Assembly: GCA_030704615.1 (NCBI GenBank)
Contig: CM060734.1
Location: 35,480,042-35,544,041 of the forward strand
Source: Takakia lepidozioides
Taxonomy: Eukaryota > Streptophyta > Takakiopsida > Takakiales > Takakiaceae
DNA length: 64,000 nucleotides
Reading direction: 5' to 3'
The first letter of the stretch is position 1; each line of letters opens with the position of its first letter. The position numbers were made by a program, and so were the translations under genes. The notes under the pieces were generated by a model. The model was not told where the DNA came from. It did no database searches and saw only the letters and a program-made list of their open reading frames with translations. Positions 45,501 through 58,260 of this stretch are shown in pieces.

Positions 45501-47336
45501 TGAAAGTGACTAGCAACATTCTGTTTACGTGGAGTCCAAAGGGGAAGGGGGAGTTGGGCAGTTTCCATACCACCCACTTCGTATGGGGAGAACAACCGAG
45601 ACAGACAGAACGCATGCAGTGTGGGAGAATGACACTAAGTACTACATACTATTATAATCTGTGGAAAAGAGTCAAATGCTCTACAGCTGACCATATGTCA
45701 TGACGTTCACACATGCTTTACTATTTCCTGGCGCTGCTCTATCTATGGTGCAGCTACAGAAAGCATAAAACTTGGTTTTGGCAAGCAGAAAATCGCATTG
45801 TACATATCAAATACGAGCTTCAAGAAATACATTGAACGCGTTCAGCTTCAGCCAGCTTCAGCCAATTGATAAACGATTGAGAACTGACCATACAGGGCAA
45901 ACAAAGCATCGGTGGTATTGAAGAGCTTTCGCCTCCCGAATCTCGGAGTGACTCAAAGTCCTAGAGCTTCTAAGATCTTATGCGCCTATTGAGTCTTGCC
46001 AACATGTAGGGGCTAAGGTTTACAGCAGAGCAAGAAATTCGTGTGTGGCTCAAGTTCGGTAGTATCAAGCAGACCAATCAGAAAAGCCTCTGACTCCCGA
46101 AGGAAAGATGAAAGAGAATCGAATTGAGCTCCATATCTGAGGAGGAACAGAGAGCTTGAGCAGTTCGGAATGTCATGGGACTGCATGGAGGTAAAATCTG
46201 TAGAGGTGACATCTTTTTGCAAGCTGTTCACCTTTGCCCCTAAACATTGACAAGACCCCATGGGCACACAACTGACCGTGAGGATGTCGCTGGTTCCGTT
46301 TCAGAGGTGCAAACGTTTCCCCGAAACACAGGGACGCCATCTAGAAACCTTCATATCACCCTGATAATGTCCCGAATCCTGCTTGCGGAGTCACAACATC
46401 TACGGGGCTCCCAGATCCTGTTGGCCAGTGTCTTCAAGCATACCGACAATGCTAACTAACCGAAGCTAATAGGAACATGAAACAGTGCAAAGCAGAGCAA
46501 CAAACAACCCAAAGAAGAGATGATCGAAGACTGAAGATGGGCTGAAGAGCAAAGAGCAACTAATATTATGCTAGAAATCGTATGGCCTGGGCACACGATC
46601 CTCCTGGATTCTGCTACGAGACTCGCCTTCTACAACCTGTCCTTCCATAACCGTCAAAGCATCCACCGTCCCAATCTACCGCACTGAGGCTCGCAAGGAC
46701 TCTCTGTTACCCTAAGTTATTCACCGACAGTTTTCAGTACTATTTTCCTTCCGATATATGATACATACATCGGACCAAAGACCAGATCTTTGCATTCTAA
46801 TTGGTGAAGAGATGACTTATTTTTAACCGTTCATCTTTACAACTTGGGCGGTCAGATGTGCATCCCTCATTGTTGTCTTCCTCGTTGGGCTCGGGAGAGA
46901 TGGCCTGCACAGATTAGGGCTAGGGTTTGGGATGGAGCATCGTAATCTCGAAGAAGGAATGTTTTGATGCTGTGCATCACGTTGTCGCAAGTAATGTAGA
47001 TACATCTGATACATATGCGGGAATCCAATTGGCACCTAAGGATAGAGCATCTTGTATTGTGGAACTAGGGTTTTGTGACGGAAGGATTTGACTATGGCAA
47101 AGCTTTGATCTGCCTGAAGACTGAGTGTAGGGGTGTGGATAGACTCAGTTTTAGCTCATTTTGTACATCAATCATCTGCATTGCTGTTGAAAGGTGTCCA
47201 GAGACCTCATGTGCTTCTCGAACGGGCCAGAGACGAACCAACTGGAAACAGCCATCGCTTTCTCCGTCAGACGTTTGCGGAGTAGTGGATCATAATTGGC
47301 CTTCGAACTGGAGGACGTCGGAGAACGAAGAGAGCG
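42600..47336. other. Intergenic or intronic DNA upstream of the 47.3-kb gene
   Basis: No domain-bearing frame was found on either strand. The last 250 bases before 47337 are moderately GC-rich and probably include the 5' untranslated region of the following gene. Confidence 0.35.
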
Positions 47337-50300
47337 ATGGATTTGGCTGGCATTGTCGCGGTGCTGCTTGTATCAATAGTGTTCTGGGAGGTTGCAACTG
47401 CGTACCAGACGGGCGACTCTGTGCCCCTGTCTAGAAGGGGTCAATACCATGGCGTTAGTCTCTCCCGCACTCTTTTTCTTTCAGTTTTTCATTGGCAGGA
47501 ACTCCTTACAGATGAATAGCGGTAGCACTGGCATGGAATTTAAAGTGGTAATTACGGAGTCTTCGGCTTGCTTGTAGGAGAATAGATTGTCTAGCAGCAA
47601 ACCCTACAGCGTAAGTGCTGTTGAGGACAAATTTTCTTTCAGCTGGAGTTTGATCATTGATGTGTGATTTTGGGTTTATGGGAGCAGCAACGGACGCCTT
47701 GGTTTGATCAGCTTGGCCGCCATAGCCCACATTTTGGTGTCGATACTGAGGTACGCTTCGCTTTTCCCAAAGTCACTTTACACTGTTGAAAATCAGACCT
47801 ATCGATTCCAATGCTAATTCACTTAGCCGGCAATTGGGTGGGAGACTTGAATATTGGGAGAAAAGGAGTGAGGACCCTCCATGACAGAGGCAGTAATTGT
47901 ACTCTGTCTCTTGCTGTCTCTCTCTTCCTCTCTTCATTTTGAGGTCAGATCGTACCTAGAGCATGACTGTTGATGCTTACATATGACATATGACAGTGGT
48001 GGAACTGCAACCAGAAGAAAACCCTCATTAATAAAGGGTAGTAGTAGAGACTCACCATTCTTCTGCATTAATGGCCTTACAATCCTACCATGGTGGATAG
48101 ATCCCCAAGATGGATTGGTAAGTTGAGGAGCGATGGGACTGTAAAGGGTGGGATTGTGGGGGTACCATTGAGATTGTGATTGTAAGAATATGTCAGAGTC
48201 AAGTTCTCAGGATTGATGGTTGAGCATTGGCATTGGAAGAAGCAAATTAGAAGTACATGGTCTGTGATGGAGGATAATTATTCCATCACAGTCGCAAGAG
48301 CGGAAATGTTGTGAATAGTAGAGAGTCTTCGATCCGTTTACTCTCTAATTAAGTTGATTTACTGGCTGGAGCAGGTTGTTTTGCCTATTCCCAAACCCAC
48401 AGGCTACATGGGAGCTGAGAGCTACAAAATGTGAGGACAGATTGCGTCCAAGTCTCTTAAACCCCTGGGTTAGCAAGGAGAGTTTGTTTTGTAATGTTTG
48501 CACTAGATTCATTTTGGAGGAATGAATTAAGAGTAAGTGCTTGGGAAATGGCAACCATCACTCTCCAACCCCACATTGCTCTATTTGAGACAGGGCCGAA
48601 GACTGTGACTTGCTGTGGCTGAATATGGAGTGAAATTATTGCATCACTTCCGTACTATGTATATCACAAAGCTTTTTGGAGATAACTCATTCCTAAAGTT
48701 GGGTCCCACAGTGAAGTGAGATAATGGATGCTGTGACCCAAGGATGGTTTTTCTACTTCACTTTATGCATGATCTAGATATTTTTTTGTAGAAATTTGGA
48801 AGGCCAGATAAGACACCCCACCCATTTCTGCAGGCAAATCAGTGGCAGCATCTATGGCTTCATGGCAATGCTAAGCAAGGTCATGAGGACATCTGCCTAT
48901 GTGCTATTCTCATGTTGTTCTTATCCACTGTTGTGGTATTCTGTGACATGGTTGCAGAGCTTTTCAGTTTGGAAAGGAGAATTATTTGACACCATGGCTT
49001 TTGGTGATTGGTCGTGAAAGTAAGGAGGTTCCAATGATTGATGTGACTTTGGTGAGTCTCTGTTTGTTTGAGGTCACGATTTAGCCATTAGCATTTGTGT
49101 CTCAACTGGAGTAAAACATATTAGCAGTTCATTACATTGCACAAGAGTTGGGATGGTTCTGAATGGACATTACTTCTGGACACTATACAGTTTTCAATTT
49201 TAGCTCTATTGTATAAATGCCCCATACATTACCTAAGCTTTCCAAAATTTCTGAAGTGAACTCCCTAGTGATCCTTAAGTATCCAATATATTGGGCCCAT
49301 CCAGCCATGAACATATTGATGTCTAACTATTTTTATTGGAGTTAAACAGCAGGAAATAGTCTCACCCATCCATGACCAGGAGAGATGTAACTTTGTGCAT
49401 TGTAATGAGATTGTGTGAGTTACGGAAGATCTTGTGCTTGTCTGCAGAGACATTCAGGGGTAGATTTGCAAGGTGTGACTGCTAAAGTTGTGAGCATGCC
49501 TCACCAATGTCAGCCCTTCCCCAACGCTCTTATACTTCCTGTTATGATATATTTATCATTAGAAGAACTGTAACCAAATTATGTGTTCTGGCTGTGGCTT
49601 CTTCACAGAAAAACCAGTGGTGGCAGCCATGACTACTGCAAGACTTGTAAATGATGTTGCTTCCTGATTTTCTGTTTTTGTCACTAATATGCAATAACAA
49701 CATACAACAGCTTGATAATCGTAACATCACGCAAGCATTGAATTATCCTGTAATTGTATATTATGAGGCTTCCGTAGTTGGAGGCACATTGTCCGGCTGA
49801 TCTCTAAGGTAGGAAAAATTAACTGTTATTGTACTATTATCAATCTAATCTAGCAGCCTTTGGGGATTGACTGTTTCTGAAGCTTGGTATGGTGGGATGA
49901 TTGTTGCAGATGTAAAGGAGCACGAGGAAATACTAAAGAAATTTTCTGATGTGGATGAATGGCCCAAGCACGTGCTAGTGCGCTACACATGGTATACTAT
50001 ATTCTCTTTGATTTCCTCATCAGGGGCTCAAACTGAGCTGACCACAAGAGACTTCCTCCATGTATGCAAAAAGAAACGCACAGCAACTATTGTTAGTCTT
50101 GGAGATGATTCTTTAATACTATTCCATGCATGTGACTGCAAATCCTTGAACATGGATTTATTTATTCACTTTATATTTGTTAGAGGTGTTGAAGGGAGAA
50201 GAATTGTGCAAATTTCAGGGTAGAGAAGTCAGAGATTGATGTTGCGGGCGGCCTCTATGTTCTCTTCGGATCTGGTAGGTCTCACACAAACTTTGTACCA

Positions 50301-50928
50301 TTCAATTCTTTGTGCGGCCAATTTTCATATGAACGTTTTAATTGGGCCTCTGTACGTTGACAACATGTGGCATGGTTTGCAGGATTCATCTTGTTCTTGG
50401 TGACTGCGCTTTATATTCTTCAGTCATCTAAGGAGAAATTTGTCAGGTTTGTGGGATACTGTTCCTTCAGCACTGTTTGTGATCTTTGCGGTTGTTTTTG
50501 AGTGCTTGGTGGCAACACCTTATTCCTCATCTCATTCTGGCTTGAGAAAACCATCCTTGCAGTTGTGGTACTCACGGTGACAGCAGGACCTTTCTGTATT
50601 GGTCAAGCTATTCTACTCGAGTGGGCAATTTGAACATATCGTAGAGAGGGTGATGCTATGTAGAATCTTAGCACTGATTTTCTTGATGGGTTCTCAAAGA
50701 CTGCTGTGGATTGCATCTGGGGCAAGTGCTTTGGCAAATGGGGTTTATGGTGCCCAAGTGTTTGAAGATATGCAAAACAAGCGGTAAATTCACAATAGGG
50801 CTATTCCCCAAGTTGGCATGATGAAGGAGATCTGTTCTGAATTTTGATCCCCCTCTGAGAAGTCAATGGGACTGATGAGCTCGCTGCCTGCGCGGTAGAA
50901 CTGCTGAAGGAACTGGAGGCATCCTCTA
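47337..50928 (+). CDS. Spliced host gene: small signal-peptide membrane protein, function unknown
   Basis: Eight exons fit together with GT/AG borders and matching phases: 47337-47453, 47688-47750, 48375-48430, 48958-49051, 49448-49508, 49910-49991, 50219-50274 and 50383-50446. A weaker final exon, 50898-50928, ends in TAG. Total length is about 207 residues. The N-terminus is a hydrophobic signal peptide ('IVAVLLVSIVFWEVATA'). Next come 'GDSVPLSRRGQYHGQRTPWF', 'VVLPIPKPTG', 'YLTPWLLVIGRESKEVPMID' and 'WPKHVLVRYTW'. One C-terminal membrane span ('FILFLVTALYILQ') is followed by a short basic tail, so a type I secretory-pathway topology is likely. I recall similar uncharacterised plant proteins but no function or name. 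Unspliced frames hide the gene because every exon is under 120 nt. The last exon is the least certain part. Confidence 0.85.
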
Positions 50929-51368
50929 GAAGGAATTGACTAGATGCTTGGATGGGTGGGGAGGCAGGTTTATGAAGGAAAATGTGGTGGACACTACCAT
51001 CTCTGGCGAAGAGGCAAAAGCAGATTGAGTGTTAGCCCCATTTGTCACCTTGTTCTACCCTTTATATTAGCTTACCTTGGTAATGGTTGGGTGTTTTGTT
51101 ATTTCTTCTGGGATTGCTTTTGGGGCTTCCAGTTGGTCAGTAGAAGCACCTGTCAGGGGCCTTAATTGTAATTGTAATTGTATGAAGTGCGATCCTTATC
51201 CTTGACGGGGCACTGGACATTTTGTAATCCTTGGGCCTCTCATTGAGAGTGGTCCCAAGACTGGAACACATGATGTACCGAAACCACAACCATGTGCATC
51301 CACCCATGTTGCCCAAACAGGTATCAAACCTTCCTAGAGCCTGACCTTTTCTCCCTTGCACTTTGAGT
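50929..51368. other. 3' flank of the 47.3-kb gene
   Basis: No further exon or repeat recognised. Contains a short 'aattgtaattgtaattgta' run near 51163-51182. Confidence 0.35.
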
Positions 51369-51500
51369 GGGCCGCTTAGTGGTTGGGTGGTTGTCCTGCC
51401 TGTGCTTAACACCCGGTGGTACTGGGTTCCACTCTAGTAAAAGACATGCATCCATCAGCCGGGGAGTCGGACGGTAGTCTCTTCTTTTTTTTCTTTCTAA
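51369..51500 (+). repeat. Possible SINE family C
   Basis: 'gcttagtggttgggtggttg' resembles a box A region and 'ggtactgggttccactc' a box B. They are followed by 'cagccggggagtcggacggt' and a T-rich tail. Only one copy lies in the window, so the family is unproven. Confidence 0.4.
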
Positions 51501-51517
51501 AGTCCACGAAGTTCATG

Positions 51518-51521
<4 letters not shown>

Positions 51522-51559
<38 letters not shown>
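51522..51559 (+). repeat. (CT)19 microsatellite
   Basis: Nineteen uninterrupted CT units. Confidence 0.95.
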
Positions 51560-51562
<3 letters not shown>

Positions 51563-53268
51563 AAAATCAGGCACATCTTTTAGGGCCCCAGGGCAGTGGC
51601 CATCACAATTTTCTATGGTAGATACCTACCTGTTCCTGAGCAATGAGCACCACCGAATACGGTTCTTGTAGAACTCTTGATATGCAGCTTTGATTGAAAC
51701 CTGAAATTCCTATTATAAAATTGGATTGAGGTTGGATTGAAGTCATGTGCAGCCAGCCGCCCCTGACCGTTCCATAGTACGTTATGGTCAGTTTAGAGAA
51801 ACTGCCTGAATAGTGGAGTTGGGGAGCATACTAAAAACATTCTGCGATCTACTTGGGCATTCTGCAAACTAATAGAGGGGTGAAAATGGTAGAAAAACCA
51901 TGACCTAAGGCGTTCCCCATTTAAGTGGATGCCACACGATAAGTCAGAAGACTTATCTGGTTTGAGTCCTTTAATCTCTACGAATTGTGTTCTACTAATT
52001 TGTTGTGGCTAGAAGAATTGTCTGGTAGACGTTCAAAGGCACTTGAAAGCAGCTTGAGGGCCTGGCCGCACAGGGCAACACAGACCCAGAACAGATTTAC
52101 TATCTTAAAGGGGAGGCTAGTGGGTAGGTCACGTGCAGGAGGTGGGCCTGACTGTAAATGATTTATTTTTTTGGGGGCTTTGAATGTGGGTTTGGCCATG
52201 TGATTATGTGCAAGGTGTGGGCTATATGAATGGTGTTTCATCTGTTGTTTTGGTCGTTGTCTGGGTTTGGGAGATTCATCTTGCTAGGGTGGGTGGCAAG
52301 TTGCAACATGTTGATAGGCGGAGGGGGCAGTGGGGTGGATTCTTGGTTTGATTTGGGGCGGGACTGGGCATATCAGCGGGTTCAACCCCCGCTCAGTTCA
52401 GATTTGTGGGGTATTGTAAGTAGAGAGAGAGGCACGCAGAGGAGGGAGAGAGAGACCCTGAGGAGGGAGCAGCCCGTAGTAGTTAGTAGTTGAGAATATA
52501 GAGTTACCGGACCATGAACGGTTGAAATGTCAGGTGACACCGCAGTATGCTCATCTGGGTGACCTGCGAACACTTAGGGAAATTGGTGACCCTACAGGGG
52601 TCGCCGGAATTTTCTACCGGAACAAACATTTCATAGCCTGATGAGTAGGACAACACTTCAGGCCACTTGGGTTTACAATTTCTACCATTGGATGTGGGCA
52701 CAATTTTGGACCAATGTTTAGGTGTGAAGAGAGTCGAGAGAGAGTTTTGGAATTTGAGCAATTTTTCATAGCCTCTTGTGGAGGCCAAATCCCAATTTCT
52801 GAATCTTTGTAATGAAGGTAGTTTGAAAACCGCCCCCCCCCCCCCCAAAGAAACACATGCACCCCCATGCTAAACCTGACTTTTGCCACTCATTTTTTGC
52901 AGGGACATGGCATTCATACCGCAAATTAGGAATGTGTGGAATAACCACTCCACAAAAATCTAAAAATCTCTCAAATTAGTTGGTCAAGGCTAAAAAACCA
53001 TGTTTTTAAAAACAGAAACAAAAAATCCATCCTCTCTAAAATCATATAATCTCTCATATTTCACGGTGGAAGGAGTTCATTTTTGATGCGTGCATGGAGG
53101 TGCCTGGGTGCGCACCTAAGTGTAAGGTTCATTTTTCCAAGATGATTTTTGATAGGTAGTTAGCCTCATTTTACTAGGCATGGTTAGTAATTTTTAGGTG
53201 CCAAAAACCGAACCATGTAGGAAGTTAAAGGTGAGTTGATGTAGAATTCACAATTTTCATTGTCATGT
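51560..53268. other. Intergenic, no gene recognised
   Basis: A 'gagagagag' purine tract lies at 52420-52455 and a C-run at about 52833-52846. Frames in this stretch show no known motif. Confidence 0.35.
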
Positions 53269-53277
53269 GAAGCTCCT

Positions 53278-53551
53278 ACCACCAGTCTGTAGCTCAGATG
53301 GATAGAGCGCTGAGTGCCACCTAGGTGATTCTCAGTTCAAATCTTGCTACCTTGTGGGGTGTGGCATAATCTTCTTCCCCTTCCCTTGGCAAGTGTCCCT
53401 AGAGTCTCGTGCTCGGCGCCTTAGGGCGAGGTTACTATGAAAGAGGTTATTTTCTCCTCTCACGATACTTAAGGGGCCTGATTTGTGTGCGGTCGCTCCC
53501 AGGTATTTCCCTTTCTATAAAAAAAAGAAAAAAGAAAAAGGGAAAAAAAAA
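53278..53551 (+). repeat. SINE family A, full-length copy with target duplication
   Basis: The head 'gtagctcagatggatagagc' is a good box A; box B is 'cagttcaaatcttgc'. The body includes 'gcgaggttactatgaaagag' and the 3' module 'aaggggcctgatttgtgtgc', with an A-rich tail. Perfect 9-bp direct repeats 'gaagctcct' flank it (53269-53277 and 53552-53560), indicating a younger insertion than the 27.4-kb copy. Confidence 0.88.
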
Positions 53552-53699
53552 GAAGCTCCTCAACAATCTGTTGTAACATGTGAGGTTACTAGGGCCTGGC
53601 CGCACTGGGGGTTACGAGCTGGGATCGGCCAGCTAACCCCCCACTTCACTTCTCACTTAACGGGGGCCGCAGAAAGGATCTCTGATACGCATAATGGGA

Positions 53700-53719
53700 G
53701 GGGGGGGGGGGGGGGGGGG
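53700..53719 (+). repeat. G20 homopolymer
   Basis: Twenty consecutive G. Could form G-quadruplexes and is prone to sequencing length errors. Confidence 0.9.
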
Positions 53720-54048
53720 CATGTGGGGGATAAACTGATCGGAATTTTGGTTATAATAGGGGGTTACCAACTGTACATATGGAGGTCCGTTTGCGGGTAA
53801 TTTCAGACTATATGGATGACTCACGTGGGAACGTGGCATAGGGAACGGCGATATCCTGCTGGCCTGTGCAGCCGTTGGTCCTTCACCAGACTTGTCATAG
53901 GAACATATGTACATACATAGATACAAGAGGTAGACGGGGCAGCAAAGTGGCAGGTGTGGAAATGTCAATTAGGAGATGAAGATGGTTTTGGGGTTGATCT
54001 TTAATCAATGGTATGAGAATGGTAGAGAAGTGTATGTGGTGATGGCAG

Positions 54049-54430
54049 GCAGATATTGGTCTGTCGATGGGTATTGCGGGGACAGAAGTTTCCAAGGATA
54101 GTTCAGATATTATCATTTTGGACGACAATTTCACTTCAGTTGTCAAGGTAATGTGAACTCCTGTTTTGCCTTACATGTTTTGTATGAATGCATGATGGTC
54201 TGAAATCACAAGCTGTAAATTTTTTGTTACACTATCTAGATCCTACTACACACTGGAATTCCTCCTCTCTTCTGACTTGGTGCCTGCATCAGGTGGTGCG
54301 CTGGGGAAGATCTGTGTATGTGAATATTCAAAAGTTCATACAGTTTCAGTTGACGGTCAACGTGGTAGCTCTAGTGCTCAACTTTGTGGCTGCCACATCA
54401 ACTGGATCAGTCCCACTGACTGCAGTTCAG
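54049..54430 (+). CDS. Two exons of a P2B-type (autoinhibited) calcium ATPase, partial
   Basis: Exon 54049-54147 (33 codons) and exon 54293-54430 (46 codons) have AG acceptors, GT donors and phase 0 throughout. The first encodes '[20 protein letters not shown]' and '[13 protein letters not shown]', the end of the catalytic P domain just before transmembrane segment M5. The second encodes '[20 protein letters not shown]', '[11 protein letters not shown]' and '...VPLTAVQ', i.e. M5 and its loop. Both match plant plasma-membrane ACA8/10-type pumps, which export Ca2+ under calmodulin control. The preceding GDGTNDAPAL exon and the following 'LLWVNLIMDTLGALALATEP' exon were not found nearby. It is either part of a gene with very long introns or a displaced fragment. 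Confidence 0.85.
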
Positions 54431-56146
54431 GTTTGTGTACACCCGGTTTGAAGAATACGTCCTGGTAGTGTGCGCTGTGTGGCTGTTTCTTGATTACATT
54501 ACTAAGTCAACAGAGCATAGTGAGAGCATTCAAATGTCTGAAACACAGTCTGAGAGTCATTAGGTCTACTCAATATCCATGGAAAGGGTCCAGAAGACTG
54601 CCAACATTGCATGGGTGCACATCCTTGTTGCAGGAGGTGTCCAGTGGAGAGCGTGCTCATTTTTGTCAATTATGTAAATGATACTTGCACAGCCAAGTTG
54701 AACTTTTTTAGGAGATGTTGGTGGTACTACAGCCTTACCATGACTTCCAAAGACTTTCAGTAGTTTGTTTTCCAGCCCTTGTGGTTGTACAGTGGTATGA
54801 AAGGCAGTAGTGTCAGGGTGCTTTATCCTACTTTAATCAGTAGTGTGGTGTCCTATGGCAGCTCTTGTGTACGCCAAACTTGCCCCAAACAGAGCATGCT
54901 AACATGCTCACTTCGAGCATTGAAAGCTGAATTTTCAGCATGGTTGGAGTTGCCATCCCACCTGCAGATACGTACTCCAAGGTAGGCCTCTTTATCCCTC
55001 TGCGGTGGAAAATTTGAGTGACACCCAAACCTTTGCAGATAGCTATTTGAACACATTTAGTACATGCACATCACAGTTACAACTGGAAGAAAACTCAACA
55101 CAAAGATATGTGTAGGAAGGAAGTTTCTGCACTGCCCCACTGTTTTTTTGTCCTTTTTTTCAAACTTGCCACAGGTGCCACTACCCAGCGCCCATGTGGC
55201 GAGAATAACGAGATCCCAGGGTTAGAGAAGTGGTCGTATGACAGGTGACACGTTTTAACAGGTCCATGTAGGCAAAACCAGGCTCCTGATATAACTACTG
55301 GCGTTTACTGGCGAATTTTTTTTATTTTACCCCCCATAATTCCTTTGTACAAGTAGCTGACCCATTGTCGAAGTCTGGCGATTTTCGCCAGGAAAAAATC
55401 ACTGCTACCCCATGTCCATTCCAGATCCCCTCCCCCTCCACGATCACTGACTGCAACCACCGCGCTTCTAGCCTCCACAGGTCAAAATCTCAACTCCTGA
55501 AAATTAAATGAGGTATTCCGCAGGCCAGCGAAGTCATACGCAAATATAAGAGCTGATATGGTGGCATCACCCACCTTTAACCCAAATCCCTCACATTCCA
55601 CATCTTCAAGGAGCTGATCAATGTACTAATAACTAAATTGGAGACTTCAGCTTCTACACACTCAATGAGAGCACCCCATGACAAACACCAAGACATCTAC
55701 CTTGCACGAATGAGCCCACTGCCAGCACTCCCTAAGACGCAGGGCTACATGCACGCATTGACGACAATAGAAATGAGTCCGGATGCGGCCACACATCTGC
55801 GCTTTGTCGTCGAATGCAAAGACTGGTATGACCAACGTCACCGACACATCGCAACATGAAACAGTCAATCTATATTTTATGTATTAATGTGCTATGTATC
55901 TATGTCTCATGTACCTATGTTTCAAATATGTATGCCTCATGTATCTTTGTATGTATGGATCATGTACACCATGTCCCCTATGTTCTCAACATACCAATGT
56001 AAGCTCATAAAGACCTAATAGAGGCCACGATATAACAGTACACCTCCAACATCGTCTGAGAAGGGAACATGTGTCCATATTCTCAAAATATCAATATGAG
56101 CTCACATGTACATATTAGAGGCCACTGTGTATTAGTGCCTCGCTAA
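54431..56146. other. Intergenic or intronic, no further ATPase exon found
   Basis: Searched by eye for the M6 and later exons without success. A frame at 55638-55859 is open but unrecognised. Confidence 0.4.
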
Positions 56147-58260
56147 GGATGGTGGATTTCGGACCTGGTGTCCAACCCTTTCATCTGTTTAGACTATGTG
56201 TTTCCTGTCACACCCACCGAGTTTGAGCAACCAGAGGAGCATATTGCGCGGTGCCTAAGAACCACACCCATTCAGACCATATTGAGGGGTACATATGAGG
56301 CCATGACAGATTTTGAGCTGAGTTTAAAGACGTATCCTCAAGAGCTGAGAAGCTCCGCTTCTGCTTACATTGCCTCTTTGTTCTGTATGATTGGAATGGC
56401 AGCTGTCAATATTTTTGGGGGTCCTGCACTTTCTTGCCATCTCCACGTAAGATTCATGGCCATAATTTGCATATATTGTTGCAATATCCCTAAAAGCGCA
56501 CTATTTGCTTCCCCATCCATTGTACGCCATTCCTCACTTCAGCTTAATTTTTTAGTACTCACCAGTTCGGACCCTGGTCCGAAGTTAGTAGAGAGTCATC
56601 TTGTTCGATTTCTGATATTTGCTTGTTATATGCTCACACATTAATAAGTTGTGTTTATCCCTCAGGCCCTTCAAGTTCGCGTCGTTGACTTCAACCTCAA
56701 CGATCGGAAAGACCTCTGTAGACAAAGGGTTGAAGCCAAGTTCCGACACTTATCGATACATGACAAAGAGATGGGTCCACTCGAAGGGGAACCGAGCTCC
56801 GCTGGGAGTCAGCATGACGTGCACAACCCACCAGAGGAGGGTGGTAGGGAGTTGGTCGCCAGCTACAATACGAGTGACTCCAGCGACTCCGGAGCCGAGG
56901 ATAGTGACGACGGTGGTGAGACGAAGGCTCTCGAGGTCCAGGCTAGGAGCACCTCACCTCAAGTTACAAAAGGTAGTGCCACCCGAGCTAGATTGATCGA
57001 TGTTCATAACGGTTGGAGTGGTGGCGCTGTAGCTCAAGGAGATCTAGAAGAAATGGGGGCTCATGGCAAGCTTAACGAGGGGACCTGGATGTATCCGTTA
57101 AGGCAGTTGAGCACCGATTTTACCATGGGTTTTGACAACATTGTTGGCAATACGATGCCACCTACGCCAACTGGTCTTCCTCTGGCTTTGTTTTCTATGC
57201 CAGGTGCTGTTACTCAAGATACTGCAGAGGAGGCCGGGCCACTAGCATTGTCCTCCACCCCCAAAGGAATTTACTGTCATAGAGGACAACAATGAGGATG
57301 AAGACATTGATTTTGGGCAAGCGGCCGGTGAGGGTTTTACTCCAGCAGACAGAGATGGTCCTCTGGAATTTCGATCTCCCATGCCATTGAAGAGGCGGAG
57401 GGAAGGGTCCTCTACAAGCCATGGAGTGGCTCATGCAGATAATGTTGTAACGCCACTTACTGAAGTACGTGAGACCTCTAATCAGGAGCCACATTGATAA
57501 GATAGATTGTTATTTATGAGTACAATTTGTACACATTGCAAAATATTATCTTGTCGGGTGTTTTAGCACTTATCTTTTTTAAGCCCATCGTTGGCAAATA
57601 TTTGTTACGCCTTACAGCTGAGATTGTGTATTATAGGTGCACCTCACAAATTCAAAGGAGTCACCCTCAGAGGTAGGGCGGAAAAGTGAGACCGAACTAC
57701 AAGTGGCAACACCATCAGATTCTCAAGGTTTAGTTGTTGGAGGACAATCATGTAGGCCAGAAATCAACCTCAGCCCAGAACCAATCCAGACACGCAGCAT
57801 ATCTGCTGCACGAGTGTTGCAATTGATATCGCAACAGCATATCGACGAGATAGAAGCAGTATCTCTTGTGGAGAAAGGATCTCCCCCTGGCATTCCAGAC
57901 GAAGTGGCACAACAACATGCGCAGCAACCTCCAGAATAGCAGATAAATGAGCAAACTGGGCAGCAGTGTCGAACAACTCCAAAGCTGGTAAAGCGCTACA
58001 CCCTTATATGACATTTAGGAATCATACGCCGGCCCTTCTTTAAAACTATTAAATTTTTTGATGGAAGTAAAAAGTCAATTTCATCATTGTATTAGACGTA
58101 CGTGTAGTGTAGAGGCCCTTGGTGTTCTACACTATTAATAGACCTTATTGATGCTAAGTAATAATCCTTTGTGTTCAATAGGCAAGATGACATGATATTT
58201 CATGAGCCCAACGATCTTGACAAGGCTATGATGCCCGAGGATTTTTTGCTTTGTCACTAG
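56147..58260 (+). CDS. Multi-exon gene or young pseudogene, unknown acidic protein
   Basis: Exons 56147-56446, 56666-57464 and 57637-57987 join in phase 0 across GT/AG borders (donors 'gtaag', 'gtacgt', 'gtaaag'). A possible last exon runs from 58182 to the TAG at about 58260, but its phase does not match. The first exon has a compact, mixed composition ('TPIQTILRGTYEAMTDFELS', 'YIASLFCMIGMAAVNIFGG'). The second starts 'ALQVRVVDFNLNDRK', then becomes acidic and Ser-rich ('SDSSDSGAEDSDDGGE') and ends with a basic 'MPLKRRREG', a possible nuclear signal. One extra C in the run at 57258-57262 shifts the frame, and a TAG lies at 57937. Both could be decay or sequencing error. I do not recognise the family. 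Confidence 0.45.
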
